Notes: a model not told the origin generated them from the letters alone. A stretch of 64,000 bases of DNA from Calditrichia bacterium (GCA_020635035.1 JACKAO010000007.1:186001-250000); one strand, 5' to 3'; positions 17,135 through 27,134 are shown, counted from the first letter of the stretch. Translations and numbers: made by a program.

Positions 17135-18994
17135 TTATTCTGTAAATACAAATGTATCATCCAGGATATCGCGAACATATGTTGCTAATTCTTCTGTCTG
17201 AAAAGGCTTCTGTAAAAAGGGGACACCTGGTTCTATCCGGTTTGTGTAAGCGCTGATTAAAAGAAATTTTAATTGTGGTTTAATATTTTGCGCTACTAAC
17301 CTAAGCTCAATTCCACCCATTTCCGGCATTACAACATCCGAAATAATCATATCAATCTTTTGATGATTCTGCTCAAATATTTCTAGTGCTTTGGCACCGT
17401 TGTGTGCAATCATTACATTATATCCATATAATTCCAGCGATTCTTTCAGGTACAGAATTAAATCAGCTTCATCTTCAGCTATTAATACAGTCTCATTGCC
17501 TTTCAGGTCGCGTTTAGGTTGTTGACTTTTCTCTGCTGTTTTGCTGTCTGCGTGCCAGGGAAAATACATATCGAATGTCGTGCCTTCGCCAACCTTGCTT
17601 GTGCAGTCTATAAAACCATTGTGTTGTTTGATTAATCCGTAAACAATTGACAAGCCTAATCCGGTTCCGTATCCAATATCTTTTGTTGTATAAAAGGGCT
17701 CAAATATATGACGAATCGTTTCATTGTCCATGCCAAGCCCTGTATCACTGACTGTAAAACAGATGTATTTTCCCGGTGGCATTTTACCTGTTACTGTAAG
17801 TCTTTCGTTTTGCAGAATTATATTTTTCGTTTTAACTATAAGATCTCCGCCATCAGGCATTGCATCACGGGCATTAATGCATAAATTTGTAATAATCTGA
17901 TCAAGAGATGCCTGGTCAGCTTTTATTATATACGGATTACTTTCCAATAATACCTGAAAGGTAATGTCTTCTCCAAGATATCGTGTTAACAACGTTTTGT
18001 TTGCTTTAATTACTGAATTAAGATCAATTGTGCGGGTAGAAAGCTTTTGTTTGCGGCTAAAGGCAACAAGCTGTCTGACCATATTCGCTGTGTTATTCGC
18101 TTTTTGATAAATCGTCTTTATTGAAGCGGCTGCTTTATGATCTTCCGGCATTTTTCTTAATGCCAGTTCTGCTAATCCGCTGATTCCGGCCAGGACATTG
18201 TTAAAATCATGTGCAATACCGCCGGCTAATTGACCTACTGCTTCAAGTTTTTCAATCTGTGACAGTTTGTTTTCAAGTTCTTTTTGTTCACTTATATTTT
18301 TACCAATCATTAAAATTGCCTGGCGTCCTTCATGATTTACATACTGAGCTTCAACGCGGGTATGCACTATATCCTGATTTTTTCGTTTCAGTGAAAGTTC
18401 CAGATAGCAAACTGCCTGGGCATTGAGTGTATCATTTAGGTTGATTATATCAGAACGACACTCTGCTTCAGCAAGATCTAACAGAGAAAATTCCAGCAAC
18501 TCCTTTTTAGCATATCCTAAAAAATGACAGGCAGTATTATTAACATCAATAAAAGGATTAGGGAGTCCATTTTCATCTGTGGTTATCAAGAAAAGCACAT
18601 CACTCGTTTTTTGAAAAAGACTTCTGAATAGAACCTTTAGTTCATTGATTTTTTCACTTAGATCATTCGAGTTGTTTTTGGTGTTCAAGGTGCAAATAAA
18701 ATATGTATTCGATCCATCTTCTATAAATTTTTCAACATGTACATTCAGATTTAGAAGGCCGTCTGATTTGTGATTTATCAGGATATCTGTCGAAATACGG
18801 CTTTGATTATTTAAAGCGGGGATAGTCTCATCTTTCAATTTTACAGGTAAGCCTTCATTAAAAAAGAACTTAATGTTCTTATTTTGTAACTCTAAAGGAT
18901 CAAAGCCAGTTAATAAACTAAACGGGTTATTTGTATACTTTATAACGCCTTTTTCATTAAGCACACAGACCGGCTGTGATATATAATTGAACAT
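17135..18994 (-). CDS. PAS hybrid histidine kinase with C-terminal receiver
   Basis: 619 aa, no membrane segment. PAS-like sensors at about 1-110 and 120-240, then HisKA with AGGIAHDFNNVLAGISGL, HATPase with NLCINARDAMPDGG and GYGTGLGLSIVYGL, then a receiver (about 500-615) with acceptor Asp in MIISDVVMPEMGG and Lys in LQKPFQ. Same layout and many shared motifs as the kinase at 9170; they are probably paralogues. Oriented against the flagellar operons on both sides; its output partner is not identifiable from sequence. Confidence 0.92.
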   Translation of the reverse strand: MFNYISQPVCVLNEKGVIKYTNNPFSLLTGFDPLELQNKNIKFFFNEGLPVKLKDETIPALNNQSRISTDILINHKSDGLLNLNVHVEKFIEDGSNTYFICTLNTKNNSNDLSEKINELKVLFRSLFQKTSDVLFLITTDENGLPNPFIDVNNTACHFLGYAKKELLEFSLLDLAEAECRSDIINLNDTLNAQAVCYLELSLKRKNQDIVHTRVEAQYVNHEGRQAILMIGKNISEQKELENKLSQIEKLEAVGQLAGGIAHDFNNVLAGISGLAELALRKMPEDHKAAASIKTIYQKANNTANMVRQLVAFSRKQKLSTRTIDLNSVIKANKTLLTRYLGEDITFQVLLESNPYIIKADQASLDQIITNLCINARDAMPDGGDLIVKTKNIILQNERLTVTGKMPPGKYICFTVSDTGLGMDNETIRHIFEPFYTTKDIGYGTGLGLSIVYGLIKQHNGFIDCTSKVGEGTTFDMYFPWHADSKTAEKSQQPKRDLKGNETVLIAEDEADLILYLKESLELYGYNVMIAHNGAKALEIFEQNHQKIDMIISDVVMPEMGGIELRLVAQNIKPQLKFLLISAYTNRIEPGVPFLQKPFQTEELATYVRDILDDTFVFTE

Positions 18995-19256
18995 ATTGAA
19001 TGAAAATTTCTTAATGATCTGAAGCTCCCTTTTAAAAAGTTGCTGTATAGTTCGGAATATCTTTAAAAAGATTTAAAAATAAAAACCCAATCCTGAATAT
19101 TAAGTACGAAAATCTACTGCTGAGATGATAAGTAATTTAAATAATGATCCTAAAATCATAAAAAATCTTTATTTAGGCTCCTTTTTTATAAACATAACTA
19201 AAAGTTGGCACAAATTATACCGAATAGAGAATTTGATAATTTTATTGAAAGACCAA

Positions 19257-19739
19257 ATGAATAAGATTTTAATAATTGACAGAGATTCGACAACCTTAAA
19301 TGATATTTCCCGATTAATTGTCGCACTAAAGTTTGAACCGCTTGTTGCTTTTAATACTGCCTCGTTGTCCGGAATTATTCGCAGTGAAATCGCAGCTATT
19401 TTTATTGATGTTGAAACAAAAATGGTTCGAGTGGATGAAGTTATACGTTTTTTTAACAATCCCCAAAAAGTAAAGCATGACAATATTATTCCTTTTTTTC
19501 TGATGTATACAAATGAAGATTCAGTTTATATCGATCAGGCAAAAAGACTACCACATGCGGATGTTGTAAAAAAACCGGTTGTTCTGGAGAATATATTTAA
19601 AATGCTCAATAAGCATCTTAACCTGAATGAAGTTGAATACGAACAGTTTTCCAATTATTACAGGCTTGACCAGTTACAAACTTTTGGAGATTCATTAAAA
19701 CAGTGGCTGGAAAAGCTCGGTTCACTTCTTGAGCATTAA
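19257..19739 (+). CDS. Stand-alone receiver-like protein
   Basis: 160 aa from ATG 19257. Receiver fold with acidic residues in ILIIDRDS, an Asp in AIFIDVE at the phospho-acceptor place and Lys in VVKKPV. The region after the Asp (VETKMVRVDEVIRFFNN) lacks the usual MPxMDG loop, so phosphorylation may be altered. A C-terminal helical tail follows (about 125-160). A longer reading from ATG 19125 would add 44 residues unlike any receiver N-terminus, so the internal ATG is preferred. It is followed at once by the DUF342 gene. Confidence 0.75.
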   Translation: MNKILIIDRDSTTLNDISRLIVALKFEPLVAFNTASLSGIIRSEIAAIFIDVETKMVRVDEVIRFFNNPQKVKHDNIIPFFLMYTNEDSVYIDQAKRLPHADVVKKPVVLENIFKMLNKHLNLNEVEYEQFSNYYRLDQLQTFGDSLKQWLEKLGSLLEH

Positions 19740-19752
19740 AGGAAACAGGATT

Positions 19753-21207
19753 TTGGAAAAGAAAAGAATTGAACTAAAAAACGGTTTACTATTAGCTACT
19801 GAGTTGTGGAATGGCAAGCTTATTCTGGCTGAAATCAGGTATGGCCAGGGTACAAAAACAGAAATGCGCAATGCTTTACTTAATGCAGGCTACAATTTTG
19901 GCTTAATTGAAAGCAGTCTTGATCTTCTTGAAAGCGGTCAGAAGGGGCAAATACCCATTGCATTGGCTTATGTAGATGAAGATCCTGGAAAACCATGGTT
20001 TCACTTTGAAGATGCATTAAATGATAAAAATTTTAACAGCTGGATAGAATCAGGGAGTTTTGATAATGTTGATTTCTCATATCCTGTCCAACAAGGTGAC
20101 AGGTTGATGAGTCTGGCTGAAGTACCCTATTCATTTATGCGATATCCTGCAGGCGATAAAGAGTTCTTAAAAAATCTTGATGGCAACAGTCTTGAAATGT
20201 ATGCAGGTGAAAATACAAAATACAACATCCAGAAAAACGCCATTGAATCCGAAATAGATGGTTTTGCTCACCGCACAATATATGGAATGGTGTCTGTATA
20301 TCCGTTAATGACGGTGAAAAACATCGGCAAAATGCATGGAAAAGTTGAGTTTGAGAATGCCCTCGAAGTGGAACAGGATGTAAGAGCTGAATCTGTTATT
20401 GTTATTCCTTCTAACCTTATTGTTAAGGGATTAATCCGTTCTTCCTATATTCGGGTAGGTGGAAATATTAACTGTGCTTTCGGATTTGATAATCTGCAAA
20501 AATCAGATGTTGCAAAGATTTATGCAGGTCAGTCTATTTTCACTATTTCTATTTTGCATTATACTGTCTGGGCTGGTATGTATGTGATTTGCCAGAATAC
20601 AATTGAAAGTTCGAATATACAGGCAATGAATACAATTGTTGCGCCGGTTATTGCTAATTCTGAAATAAAAGTTGGTTCTAAATTATATTGCCGAGATATT
20701 GAGCGCGGGACACAAATTTATCTTGGGCCGGATTATGTAATAGACCCTAACCTGAAAAATATTAAAAATTATCATAACCAGCATGAAAAGAAACTATATG
20801 ATCTTTATCTGAGTCTTGAAGAACAGCAACGTGAGTTAGAGTTTACAAAAAAGAAAGCGATCGGCCATCTCGCAAAATTAAGTAAAATGTCCAAAGCCAG
20901 CATCTCTTCAGATGTACTGCTTAACAGGTTTTATATCAATATGAAAGATGGTTTACGGCGATACAATGAAGCAATTGAGAATTGTAAGCAAACACTTGAT
21001 TCATTTGAAGATGAACGCAAACAACTAAATTTTTATGAAACCCACACCAGAGACGCCAAAGTCCCCGAGATAACCGTAACCGGAAGAATCTCTGCCGGGT
21101 GTGCTATATATGCACCGCATCAAACACTACGTATAAGAGAACCGCTTGAACGTGTCTCCATTAAACTGGACAAAGACAAAGGCACTTTGGATATTAAACC
21201 ACTTTAA
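19753..21207 (+). CDS. DUF342/FapA-type polymer-forming protein
   Basis: 484 aa. Contains the repetitive beta-rich DUF342 core (about 175-345: VKNIGKMHGKVEFENALEVE, then VRAESVIVIPSNLIVKGLI, IRVGGNINCAFGF), followed by a long coiled coil (about 355-430) and a small C-terminal beta segment. Family members include FapA-like proteins; the biochemical role is unclear. TTG start chosen because AAAGGA (19738-19743) precedes it; an upstream TTG at 19729 overlaps the previous gene. A second DUF342 gene lies at 31844, so the family brackets the chemotaxis genes. Confidence 0.85.
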   Translation: MEKKRIELKNGLLLATELWNGKLILAEIRYGQGTKTEMRNALLNAGYNFGLIESSLDLLESGQKGQIPIALAYVDEDPGKPWFHFEDALNDKNFNSWIESGSFDNVDFSYPVQQGDRLMSLAEVPYSFMRYPAGDKEFLKNLDGNSLEMYAGENTKYNIQKNAIESEIDGFAHRTIYGMVSVYPLMTVKNIGKMHGKVEFENALEVEQDVRAESVIVIPSNLIVKGLIRSSYIRVGGNINCAFGFDNLQKSDVAKIYAGQSIFTISILHYTVWAGMYVICQNTIESSNIQAMNTIVAPVIANSEIKVGSKLYCRDIERGTQIYLGPDYVIDPNLKNIKNYHNQHEKKLYDLYLSLEEQQRELEFTKKKAIGHLAKLSKMSKASISSDVLLNRFYINMKDGLRRYNEAIENCKQTLDSFEDERKQLNFYETHTRDAKVPEITVTGRISAGCAIYAPHQTLRIREPLERVSIKLDKDKGTLDIKPL

Positions 21208-21316
21208 TACACTAACAGTTTTTTACCACCTGCTAATAATTGGTTTATATTTCTTCATTAATGGTCGTTAATGCTAAGGTAAATTCCAATGAAAGAAGTT
21301 ACCGAAGAGGTTGATA

Positions 21317-23635
21317 ATGGCATTATTACTGGATGAAGATCGCGAGATATTGCTCGATTTTATAACTGAAAGTAATGAAGCTCTGGAGAAAACAGAGCTC
21401 GTTCTACTAAGTCTGGAAGAAGCACTGGCTGAAAATAATTCGATTGATGGAGCTAAAATCAATACAATTTTCCGTACTTTTCATTCCATTAAAGGCAGTG
21501 CGGGATTCATCGGATTAACGGCTACAAATAAATTAACTCACGAAGCCGAAACTCTTTTGGATTTAATCCGCAAAGACAAAATTAAAATAAAAAAAGAACA
21601 CATTGATATTTTTCTTGAAGTGAGTGACACTCTGATGATGATGATGAATCATCTTCATGATAATTTTTCAGAAGATGATTTTCCGGCAGACACTCAGGAG
21701 TTACAGGATAATATTTCAAAATTTATTAATGCTGCTGAACACTCAACAGAAAGTGTAAATCAACCCAAGGCTGAAAAATCCAAACAAGAAAAGAGTAAAA
21801 AGGGAAGTGTGAAAAAAGCCGAATCCAAGAAAGAAGAAGTTCCGGCAAAAGAAAAACCCGCGTATGAGAACCTTATAACTCCTGAAATGGAAAAGCAGTT
21901 TGTTGTTGATTCATCTGAATTATTAGACAGTTTAGAGCAGGATTTGTTAGGACTGGAAAAAGAACCGGAAAATAAAGAGCTGATTGAAAATGCGTTCAGG
22001 TCTTTGCACAGTTTAAAAGGAAATGCCGGATTTTTCAACTATGTTGATATCAACCAGATTTGCCACAAGGCAGAAACATTTCTTGATAAAGTACGCAACG
22101 GAATTGTTATCGCTGATGCAAAACAAATCTCGCTTATATTACAGGTACTGGATTTTATCCGCATAGCTGTAGAAAACCTTGATTCAGGTAAACCACCGCT
22201 CATTATGGGTAAAATTGGCTTACTGGATTTAATGTCCGAAAGCTTTGATGATGAAGCAGCAAATGTTGTTGACAATAATGCCGACCTGGAAACAGAAATG
22301 GAGTCTGCCGAAGAAATCAGTGAAGAAAATCTTCAAGAAGCCGCTGAAGAGATTAAACCGGTTGAAGCTGAAATTTCTAACCGCCAGGCAATAAACCGGA
22401 AATTGGAAAAAGTTAAGGAAGATGTTTCAAATGCGGATAATTCCGGAGCACAAAAAAGTACTTCTGAAGTAATTCGTGTGGATGTTAATAAGCTTAACAA
22501 ACTTATGGATCTGGTCGGAGAAATAGTAATATCCGAATCAATGGTTTCGCATAACCCGGATTTACTGGGAATGGAACTTGAAAATTTTGAAAAATCTATA
22601 AGCTACCTGCAGAAGAATGTACGTGAGCTTCAGGAATTGGCAACATCTATGCGTATGATTCCTTTAACAGGTGTATTTGGCAAGATGAAACGGCTGGTAC
22701 GTGATCTCTCGGCAAAAAATAAAAAGAAGATTGAACTGATTATTGATGGTGGTGATACAGAAGTTGACCGCTCCGTTCTTGAACATATATCGGATCCCCT
22801 TGTTCATATCCTGAGAAATTCTGCAGATCATGGTATTGAGAGTCCTGAAGAAAGGGAGAAAAATGGAAAATCTGCCATTGGCAAAATTCATCTTTCTGCA
22901 AAACAGGTTGGCGGGGAAATCTGCATCTCTATTAAAGATGATGGTGCAGGCCTGAACCGGGCAAAACTAATTAGTAAAGCCCTTGAGAAAGGTATTATCA
23001 GTGAGTCTGAAACAGATATGCCGGATGATAAAGTATGGGGACTTATCTTTGCACCCGGATTCTCAACCGCTGCAAAAATTTCTGACATATCAGGTCGTGG
23101 TGTTGGTATGGATGTCGTTTTAAGAAATGTAGAAAAAATACGGGGCAAAGTTGAAGTAAGCAGTGAAGAAGGCCAGGGAACAACTATTGATCTCAAAATT
23201 CCTTTAACCACAGCCATCGTCGACGGCATGATTTTACGTGTTGAAAATGCGATTTACGCGATTCCGACACTGGATATAAAAGAGTCTTTACAGATAAACG
23301 ATGGCCGTGTTGTCGATCTGATAGATGGCCAGGAAGTAATAAAAATTCGTGAAAATATGGTTCCGGTTATTCGATTACATGAATTATACCAGTTAAGTTT
23401 TGAACAAAAACCGTTAAGTGAAGGAATAGTTGTAGTTACCGAGAAAGGCGGCCAGGGGATTGGTTTCCTGGTTGATGAAATCCTGGGACAACAACAACTT
23501 GTAATTAAGGCACTGCCTTCCTATCTCGGGAAAATTGATGGAGTATCAGGATGCGCTATTTTAGGTGATGGGGCCATCTGTCTAATTCTTGATTTAGCCA
23601 ATCTTGTAAAACGCGTGGAATTTGTATCTAAGTAA
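21317..23635 (+). CDS. cheA: Chemotaxis histidine kinase CheA with two HPt domains
   Basis: Autophosphorylates in response to receptors and passes phosphate to CheY and CheB. 772 aa. Two HPt (P1) domains: HSIKGSAGF near residue 55 and HSLKGNAGF near 230, each with a phosphorylatable His; then a charged linker, the P3 dimerisation helices (VDVNKLNKLMDLVGEIVI), HATPase with HILRNSADHGIESPEER and GRGVGMDVV, and a CheW-like P5 domain. No obvious P2 domain. ATG 21317 is preferred over TTG 21311 because GAAGAGG (21304-21310) suits it better. The duplicated HPt is unusual for CheA and common in type IV pilus ChpA-like kinases. Confidence 0.94.
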   Translation: MALLLDEDREILLDFITESNEALEKTELVLLSLEEALAENNSIDGAKINTIFRTFHSIKGSAGFIGLTATNKLTHEAETLLDLIRKDKIKIKKEHIDIFLEVSDTLMMMMNHLHDNFSEDDFPADTQELQDNISKFINAAEHSTESVNQPKAEKSKQEKSKKGSVKKAESKKEEVPAKEKPAYENLITPEMEKQFVVDSSELLDSLEQDLLGLEKEPENKELIENAFRSLHSLKGNAGFFNYVDINQICHKAETFLDKVRNGIVIADAKQISLILQVLDFIRIAVENLDSGKPPLIMGKIGLLDLMSESFDDEAANVVDNNADLETEMESAEEISEENLQEAAEEIKPVEAEISNRQAINRKLEKVKEDVSNADNSGAQKSTSEVIRVDVNKLNKLMDLVGEIVISESMVSHNPDLLGMELENFEKSISYLQKNVRELQELATSMRMIPLTGVFGKMKRLVRDLSAKNKKKIELIIDGGDTEVDRSVLEHISDPLVHILRNSADHGIESPEEREKNGKSAIGKIHLSAKQVGGEICISIKDDGAGLNRAKLISKALEKGIISESETDMPDDKVWGLIFAPGFSTAAKISDISGRGVGMDVVLRNVEKIRGKVEVSSEEGQGTTIDLKIPLTTAIVDGMILRVENAIYAIPTLDIKESLQINDGRVVDLIDGQEVIKIRENMVPVIRLHELYQLSFEQKPLSEGIVVVTEKGGQGIGFLVDEILGQQQLVIKALPSYLGKIDGVSGCAILGDGAICLILDLANLVKRVEFVSK

Positions 23636-23662
23636 TATTAAAAACAAAATCGGGAGTCAAAT

Positions 23663-24169
23663 ATGCAGGCAACAGAAGAATTACTACTTGATGAAAAAAT
23701 GGAAGATTTGAGTCAGGAAGGGCAATTCCTAACATTTGCAATTGCAAAACAACAATACGGTATTGATATAAAGAGCGTAACAGAAATTATTGGTGTTCAA
23801 AAAATTACTGACTTACCTGATCTGCCTTCATTTGTAAAGGGAGTAATCAATCTTCGTGGAAAAGTTATCCCGGTTATTGATGTAAGATTAAGGTTTGGAA
23901 TGGATGAACGTGCATATGACGAACGAACATGTATTGTTGTAGTTAATATTAATGACACGTCTGTCGGATTGGTAGTTGATACTGTTTCGGAAGTGATGAA
24001 TATCCCGGAAAGCAATATAGAAGCACCGCCGAAAATAAATAAAAAGGCTGATGGAAACAGATTTGTTAAGGGCCTTGGAAAAATTGATGAAGATGTTAAG
24101 ATCATTCTTGATACTCAAAAGCTTCTGTTTGAAGAAGAACTGGATCAGATAAAAGCATCAGTAAATTAA
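23663..24169 (+). CDS. cheW: Chemotaxis coupling protein CheW
   Basis: Links receptors to CheA. 168 aa. CheW fold with FLTFAIAKQQYGIDIKSVTEII, the LPDLPSFVKGVINLRGKVIPVIDVR signature and IIGVQ/NIPESNI elements; the C-terminus is extended by about 15 residues (EEELDQIKASVN). It starts 27 nt after cheA. A strong intrinsic terminator follows. Confidence 0.96.
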   Translation: MQATEELLLDEKMEDLSQEGQFLTFAIAKQQYGIDIKSVTEIIGVQKITDLPDLPSFVKGVINLRGKVIPVIDVRLRFGMDERAYDERTCIVVVNINDTSVGLVVDTVSEVMNIPESNIEAPPKINKKADGNRFVKGLGKIDEDVKIILDTQKLLFEEELDQIKASVN

Positions 24170-24217
24170 ATTCAGTTTCTTATCCCATTTTGCAGGATTA
24201 GGATAACTGTCATTTTT

Positions 24218-24253
24218 AAAGTCACTATTAAAAAAAATAGTGACTTTTTTTTT
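24218..24253 (+). terminator. Intrinsic terminator after cheW
   Basis: A 12-bp perfect stem (AAAGTCACTATT 24218-24229 with AATAGTGACTTT 24236-24247), A-only loop of six, then a T-tract running to 24253. It separates cheA-cheW from the following receptor operon. Confidence 0.9.
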
Positions 24254-24351
24254 GGTAAAAAACTTGTCATTTACTGACAATGTATAAACGCTCATTTATT
24301 AAATCCGATATTTTCAGAATAGGATTAAAACATTATCATGGAGGATATAAA

Positions 24352-24888
24352 ATGAGAGCTTTTTTATTATTTATTACGGTCACAGTGTTCTGTTCAGCAA
24401 GCCAGCTTTTTGCAAAAAATGCTACAGCCGCACAATACTTGTACATGGTTAACCAAATTGTACCGGAAAAACAAAATGTTGCTATTTTCATGGCCAAGGA
24501 TATGGTGGAAACCGAAAAAGTTAAATTGGAGAGAGCTGCAGCCACTTTTAAGCTAAACGTGACAGTATATGTAATTGAGAGCGCAAGAAATATAGGTGAA
24601 AGCCTTAAAAAGATTGATGATAATACAGCATTAGTGGTTTATGAAACACCAATTCTGCAGGAAAAATCAAGCAAGATGTTTATTATTTCAAAGTGTAAGG
24701 AAAAAAATATACCAGTGATTACACCTTCTGAAGAATATGTTAAATCCGGAGCTTTAGTCGGAATTATTGTAGATGATAAATTCAAAATGTCTCAGTTATT
24801 AATTAACCTTCAGAATTATGCACAATTTGCACCAAAATTTACAGAAGAATTTACATTGGCTCTTGGAGTAACAGAAATAATCAAATAA
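24352..24888 (+). CDS. Small exported protein resembling ABC-type periplasmic substrate-binding proteins
   Basis: 178 aa from ATG 24352 (GGAGG at 24340-24344); an earlier ATG at 24280 lacks a ribosome site. Clear signal peptide (residues 1-20, MRAFLL...LFAKN). The mature part alternates strands and helices like one lobe of an ABC_sub_bind fold (NVAIFMAKDM..., LVVYETPILQ, IPVITPSEEYVKSGALVGIIVDD split across 120-150). It is about half the length of a full binding protein. It lies 39 nt before the MCP gene, so a role as periplasmic partner of that receptor is plausible but only inferred. Confidence 0.68.
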   Translation: MRAFLLFITVTVFCSASQLFAKNATAAQYLYMVNQIVPEKQNVAIFMAKDMVETEKVKLERAAATFKLNVTVYVIESARNIGESLKKIDDNTALVVYETPILQEKSSKMFIISKCKEKNIPVITPSEEYVKSGALVGIIVDDKFKMSQLLINLQNYAQFAPKFTEEFTLALGVTEIIK

Positions 24889-24927
24889 CTGAATCAAAAA
24901 ACTAAGGCCGATTGAGGGGCAGTCAAA

Positions 24928-27126
24928 ATGAGCTTTAATTCATTAAAAATAAAATCCAAAGTATTAGTAGTAGTTTTACCTGTAATTCTCGTAATGATTA
25001 TTTCCGGGATGTGGATTATAAATTATATAACCAAGAGTGCGTTGAATCAGAACCTGGAAAAATCAGTTGAAATTATAAGTAACATTGCATCAGGAGCAGT
25101 TGTTACAGGTTTAGAATTTGCGGATAATGAAACGGTTGCAGAAGCTTTAAAGAATTTTAAAAGTGATCCGCAGATATCCTTCCTTCAGGTAAAAAATAAC
25201 TCCGGTGAAACGGTGTTTTCTTTTCGAAGAGAAGGTTACCCGAATTTAACAGCAGAGCAGCTTAGCAGCCTGTCTGATACCGACTTAGAATTATTCAGCA
25301 GTAAACCGGTTCTTTCAGATAGTGAAAATATTGGTTCTGTTGATGTTGGGATTTCATTAAAAGCACGTGATGAAGCACTGTCTTTTGCAATTACCGTTCT
25401 TAATATCATTTCAATACTTGGGATAGTAATTATTGCCGGTATGATTTTATACCTTGCATCAAAACTTGCCCGGCCAATCCAGGAATTAGCAGATATAGCA
25501 AAACAGTTAAGCTATGGCGATGTCAATCTTGATGTTTCCTATGAAAGCGGTGATGAACTTGGGATCTTGGCAGATTCATTTCGCGGAATAATTGAAGCTC
25601 AACGTGAAAAAGTGACAGTTGCAAATGAAATAGCCAATGGAAATATGGCTGTTTCCCTGCCAAATCTTAAAAAAGAAGATGAACTGGGCAACGCAATTAA
25701 CAGCATGAAGAACAGAATTCAGGCAATGGTAGATGATGTTCAGGCGCTCGTAAAGGCAGCGCTTAAAGGTGATCTTAAAAAACGGGCAGATGCCACAAAT
25801 CATAAAGGTGATTTTTACGAAATCATAAGCGGTGTAAATCAAACGCTCGACGCTGTTGTTGAACCCATTACTGTAACAGCTCAATACATTGAAAAAATTG
25901 CAAACGGACAGATACCAGAAGGCATTTATGATGATTTTAAAGGTGACTTTAAAGTTGTTCAGGAAAACTTAAATAAATGTGTTTCTGCTATCAATTCGCT
26001 TGTAAGTGATTCCAGCACCCTGGCTCAGGCAGCAGTAAACGGAAATTTAAGCCAGAAAGCTGATGAGAAAAACCATAAAGGTGATTTTAAGAAAATTGTT
26101 CAGGGTCTTAATAATACCGTCCTTGCAATTGTTGAGCCTATTAATGAAGCCAAAAATGTATTAGATGAGATGGCCCACGGAAATCTTTCTGTTGCAGTCA
26201 ATTCCGACTATAAAGGTGACCACGCTAAAATTAAACTGGCCCTTAACAATACCATCGAGTCTATGAATACAATTTTAGTTCAGGTGTCAAATTCAGTCGA
26301 AAAAATCAGCACAGGCTCAAAACAGGTATCAGAAACAGCACATTCAGTATCTGATGGTGCATCTGATCAGGCAAGTTCACTGGAACAGATCAGCGCTTCC
26401 ATGTTCGAGATAAGTAAACAATCCAAGAAAAATGCTGAAAGCGCTCAAAATGCAAACAGCATTTCTGTTGATTCTAAAACTGCCGCAGAACAGGGTAATT
26501 CACAGATGCAGGAAATGCTTGAAGCGATGGAAAAGATCAATCATTCTTCTTCTGAAATATCCAGGATTATTAAAGTAATAGATGAAATAGCCTTCCAGAC
26601 AAATCTGCTGGCACTCAATGCTGCAGTGGAAGCGGCACGAGCCGGGGTTCATGGAAAAGGCTTTGCAGTTGTTGCGGAAGAAGTTAGAAGTCTTGCGCAG
26701 CGCAGTGCCAAAGCAGCCCGTGAGACAACGGATTTGATTGAAGAATCTGTAAACAGGGTAAAGAGTGGTACAAAGATAGCCAGCAAAACAGCTTCAGCAA
26801 TCAACAAAATTATTGAGGGCATTGCTCAGTCAACCGATCTTATTGCAGAAATTAATACATCTTCCCAGGAACAGGTTCAGGCAATTGATCAGATAAATAA
26901 TGCCCTGTCGCAAATCGACAGAGTAACTCAGTCAAACACAGCTTACGCTGAGCAAAGTGCAGCAGCATCGGGAGAATTATCCATTGCTTCTGAAAATCTC
27001 AGGTCGATGCTTACAAAATTTACATTGAACACACAAATCGGTTATGATTCATCTTTTTCAGACGATGATTTTAATCAACTGGTCTATGATGAAAACAATG
27101 GTTTTGGTGAAGAAGACGAATATTAG
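24928..27126 (+). CDS. Methyl-accepting chemotaxis protein with poly-HAMP array
   Basis: 732 aa receptor. TM1 about 12-33, periplasmic domain about 34-150, TM2 about 152-177, HAMP about 178-230, then an array of HAMP-like units. A (H/F/Y)KGD(F/H) motif recurs at residues 292, 337, 383 and 428, that is every 45-46 residues. The signalling domain (about 460-700) has the conserved tip DEIAFQTNLLALNAAVEAARAG and methylation helices with EQ-rich repeats. No C-terminal pentapeptide for CheR tethering; it ends in an acidic tail (EEDEY). cheR follows 8 nt later, then cheB and cheD, forming an adaptation operon. Confidence 0.94.
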   Translation: MSFNSLKIKSKVLVVVLPVILVMIISGMWIINYITKSALNQNLEKSVEIISNIASGAVVTGLEFADNETVAEALKNFKSDPQISFLQVKNNSGETVFSFRREGYPNLTAEQLSSLSDTDLELFSSKPVLSDSENIGSVDVGISLKARDEALSFAITVLNIISILGIVIIAGMILYLASKLARPIQELADIAKQLSYGDVNLDVSYESGDELGILADSFRGIIEAQREKVTVANEIANGNMAVSLPNLKKEDELGNAINSMKNRIQAMVDDVQALVKAALKGDLKKRADATNHKGDFYEIISGVNQTLDAVVEPITVTAQYIEKIANGQIPEGIYDDFKGDFKVVQENLNKCVSAINSLVSDSSTLAQAAVNGNLSQKADEKNHKGDFKKIVQGLNNTVLAIVEPINEAKNVLDEMAHGNLSVAVNSDYKGDHAKIKLALNNTIESMNTILVQVSNSVEKISTGSKQVSETAHSVSDGASDQASSLEQISASMFEISKQSKKNAESAQNANSISVDSKTAAEQGNSQMQEMLEAMEKINHSSSEISRIIKVIDEIAFQTNLLALNAAVEAARAGVHGKGFAVVAEEVRSLAQRSAKAARETTDLIEESVNRVKSGTKIASKTASAINKIIEGIAQSTDLIAEINTSSQEQVQAIDQINNALSQIDRVTQSNTAYAEQSAAASGELSIASENLRSMLTKFTLNTQIGYDSSFSDDDFNQLVYDENNGFGEEDEY

Positions 27127-27134
27127 GCGGAAAC

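Noticed and set aside
19204..19219. TGGCACA upstream of the receiver gene at 19257 as a sigma-54 site
   Set aside because: The -24 half is good but the -12 half reads ATAC at the proper spacing, so the element is incomplete.
18995..19256. 262-nt divergent region between the second kinase and the receiver gene
   Set aside because: Searched for promoters, RNA structure and short genes; apart from the incomplete TGGCACA nothing can be supported.
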